From: Clostridia bacterium
GTDB taxonomy: Bacteria; Bacillota; Clostridia; Saccharofermentanales; UBA5734
Reading direction: 5' to 3'
Assembly: GCA_009929975.1 (NCBI GenBank)
Contig: RZZF01000076.1
Location: 1-7,873 of the forward strand
Length of the DNA stretch: 7,873 nt
The notes under the pieces were generated by a model, which searched no databases, was not told the origin of the DNA, and worked only from the letters and a program-made list of their open reading frames with translations. Position numbers and translations under genes: made by a program. Numbering within the stretch: the first letter of the stretch is position 1; every line of letters begins with the position of its first letter. This document shows, one piece after another, positions 6,645 to 7,873 of the stretch.

Positions 6645-7873
6645 ATGCTGAAAGAGAAACTCATGCCTGATCGTGCGTTCTTCCGCACCATGCTGGCGAT
6701 CACAGCACCGATCGCGCTGCAGAACCTGATCGGCTCCTCCCTTAATATGGTGGACACCGTGATGATCGGCCAGCTCGGTGAAACCGAAATCGCGTCGGTC
6801 GGTCTGGCCAACCAGATCACGTTTCTGCTGCACTTATTCATGTTCGGCGTCAGCAGCGGGTCGGCGATTTTCACTGCCCAGTACTGGGGCAGCGGTGATC
6901 TGAAAAATGTCCATCGGATCCTTGGCCTCGGACTGACGCTGGCCGCAGCGATTTCCGGTGTTTTCATGGTGGTTTCTCTCGCGATACCGGGCGTCCTGCT
7001 GCGGATCTTTTCCGATGATCCGGTCGTCATTGAACTGGGCGCGGATTATCTGCGGATCGTCTCACTCAGTTTCGTTATGATGGCGATCTCATTCACCTTT
7101 TCCAGCGTCATGCGCAGCATCGGGCAGCCCCGGCCGCCGATGTATATCAGCGCAATGGCCCTGCTGATGAATACCGGGCTGAACTATCTGCTGATTCTCG
7201 GCAATTTCGGATTCCCGGCCCTCGGCGTGCGCGGCGCGGCGATCGCCACACTGGCCTCACGTATTTTCGAATGGCTGGCCATGCTCTGGCTGATCTATGG
7301 CCGGCAGCATGTACTGGCCGCCCGTCTGCGCCAGCTGCTCGATTTCAATAAAATCTATGTCATGAAATTTTTGCGCACGACCATCCCGGTGGTTCTTAAT
7401 GAATCACTCTGGGCGATCGGTGTCACCTTATATGTCGTCGTCTACGCGCGGATGGGCACCCATGTCGTCGCGTCTGTCAATATCGCGGCGACCATTGAGC
7501 GGCTGTCGATGGTCTTCGTCTTCGGCATGGCCAATGCCACCGCGATCATGATCGGGAATCAGATCGGAGCCAATCGCCTGGATACCGCCTGGACCTATGC
7601 CCGCCGCTTTGCCCGCCTCGCTCCGCTTGGCGGTGTGCTGGTCGGACTGGTCCTGGTCCTCCTGTCGCCGCTGTTTCTCTCCTTCTATCAGGTCGCGCCG
7701 GCTGTAAAGGCCGCTTCCCGCGCCATCCTGATCGTCTATGGCGTGACCATGCCGGTCCGTGTCTTCAATCTCGTCAATATTGTCGGTATTCTGCGCAGCG
7801 GCGGTGATACGCGGTTCGCTCTGATGCTGGATGTTGTCGGGGTCTGGCTGATCGCCGTGCCGCTGGCGTTTCT
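6645..7873 (+). CDS. MATE-family multidrug/cation antiporter, 3' end outside window
   Basis: Inner-membrane exporter that swaps Na+ or H+ for organic cations, drugs or metabolites. The frame runs from ATG 6645 without a stop to the window edge: 409 residues of an expected 440-460, so probably the last one or two of 12 membrane helices are missing. The first MatE module is clear from the pattern of ITAPIALQNLIGSSLNMVDT (from residue 19), then MIGQLGETEIASVGLANQ and the AQYWGSGD loop. A second, homologous half begins near residue 240 (TTIPVVLNESLWAIGV) and contains the matching IGNQIGANRLDTA loop after a helix pair. Hydrophobic helices alternate with short Arg-rich cytoplasmic loops. The start is fixed by GGAG (6634-6637), 7 bases upstream; an in-frame ATG at 6663 is a weaker choice with no good Shine-Dalgarno. 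The gene is divergent from the sulfatase operon and has its own promoter. The transported substrate is unknown. Confidence 0.93.
   Translation, partial: MLKEKLMPDRAFFRTMLAITAPIALQNLIGSSLNMVDTVMIGQLGETEIASVGLANQITFLLHLFMFGVSSGSAIFTAQYWGSGDLKNVHRILGLGLTLAAAISGVFMVVSLAIPGVLLRIFSDDPVVIELGADYLRIVSLSFVMMAISFTFSSVMRSIGQPRPPMYISAMALLMNTGLNYLLILGNFGFPALGVRGAAIATLASRIFEWLAMLWLIYGRQHVLAARLRQLLDFNKIYVMKFLRTTIPVVLNESLWAIGVTLYVVVYARMGTHVVASVNIAATIERLSMVFVFGMANATAIMIGNQIGANRLDTAWTYARRFARLAPLGGVLVGLVLVLLSPLFLSFYQVAPAVKAASRAILIVYGVTMPVRVFNLVNIVGILRSGGDTRFALMLDVVGVWLIAVPLAF

Noticed and set aside
6485..7030. 181-residue minus-strand open frame overlapping the MATE start
   Set aside because: Antisense to clear MATE transmembrane sequence and to both predicted promoters; no domain visible.

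Overview
This window is ordinary bacterial chromosome: GC-rich, densely coded, with Shine-Dalgarno-led genes. It holds five protein genes. From left to right these are the body of a class II (adenosylcobalamin-dependent) ribonucleotide reductase, a three-gene minus-strand cluster (sulfatase, GH1 beta-glycosidase, VOC/glyoxalase-fold protein), and the start of a MATE-family multidrug/cation antiporter. No rRNA, tRNA, CRISPR array, transposase or phage gene is visible. The taxon cannot be fixed from this sequence. An oxygen-independent-capable reductase next to sulfatase and glycosidase genes would suit a glycan-degrading heterotroph, for example a spirochaete or a member of the Planctomycetes-Verrucomicrobia-Kiritimatiellae group, but that is only an inference.

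Layout. Bases 1-2976 (+) are nrdJ. The window opens inside the gene: the frame is open back to base 1 and the residues before the first candidate start still look like NrdJ. A strong bidirectional hairpin terminator (2996-3027) separates nrdJ from the convergent sulfatase gene (3050-4510, -). Upstream of the sulfatase in transcription order lie a GH1 glycosidase (4539-5891, -) and a VOC protein (5921-6385, -). The intergenic gaps are 28 and 29 bases and each gene has its own Shine-Dalgarno, so the three very likely form one operon transcribed VOC -> GH1 -> sulfatase. A 259-base divergent intergenic region (6386-6644) follows. It holds a plausible minus-strand promoter with two palindromes in its core, a leader hairpin, an inverted repeat, and a good plus-strand promoter for the MATE gene (6645 to the right edge, +), which runs out of the window.

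How the genes may work together. The glycosidase and sulfatase both lack a visible export signal. The operon therefore looks like an intracellular step that removes sulfate and splits a glycosidic bond from a small imported substrate; the VOC protein's role is unknown. NrdJ and the MATE exporter appear to be unrelated neighbours. I see no clear new biological system. The parts most worth a second look are the operon's substrate logic, the palindromes inside its predicted promoter, and an imperfect in-frame repeat of the MATE gene start that ends in a stop codon just before the real start.
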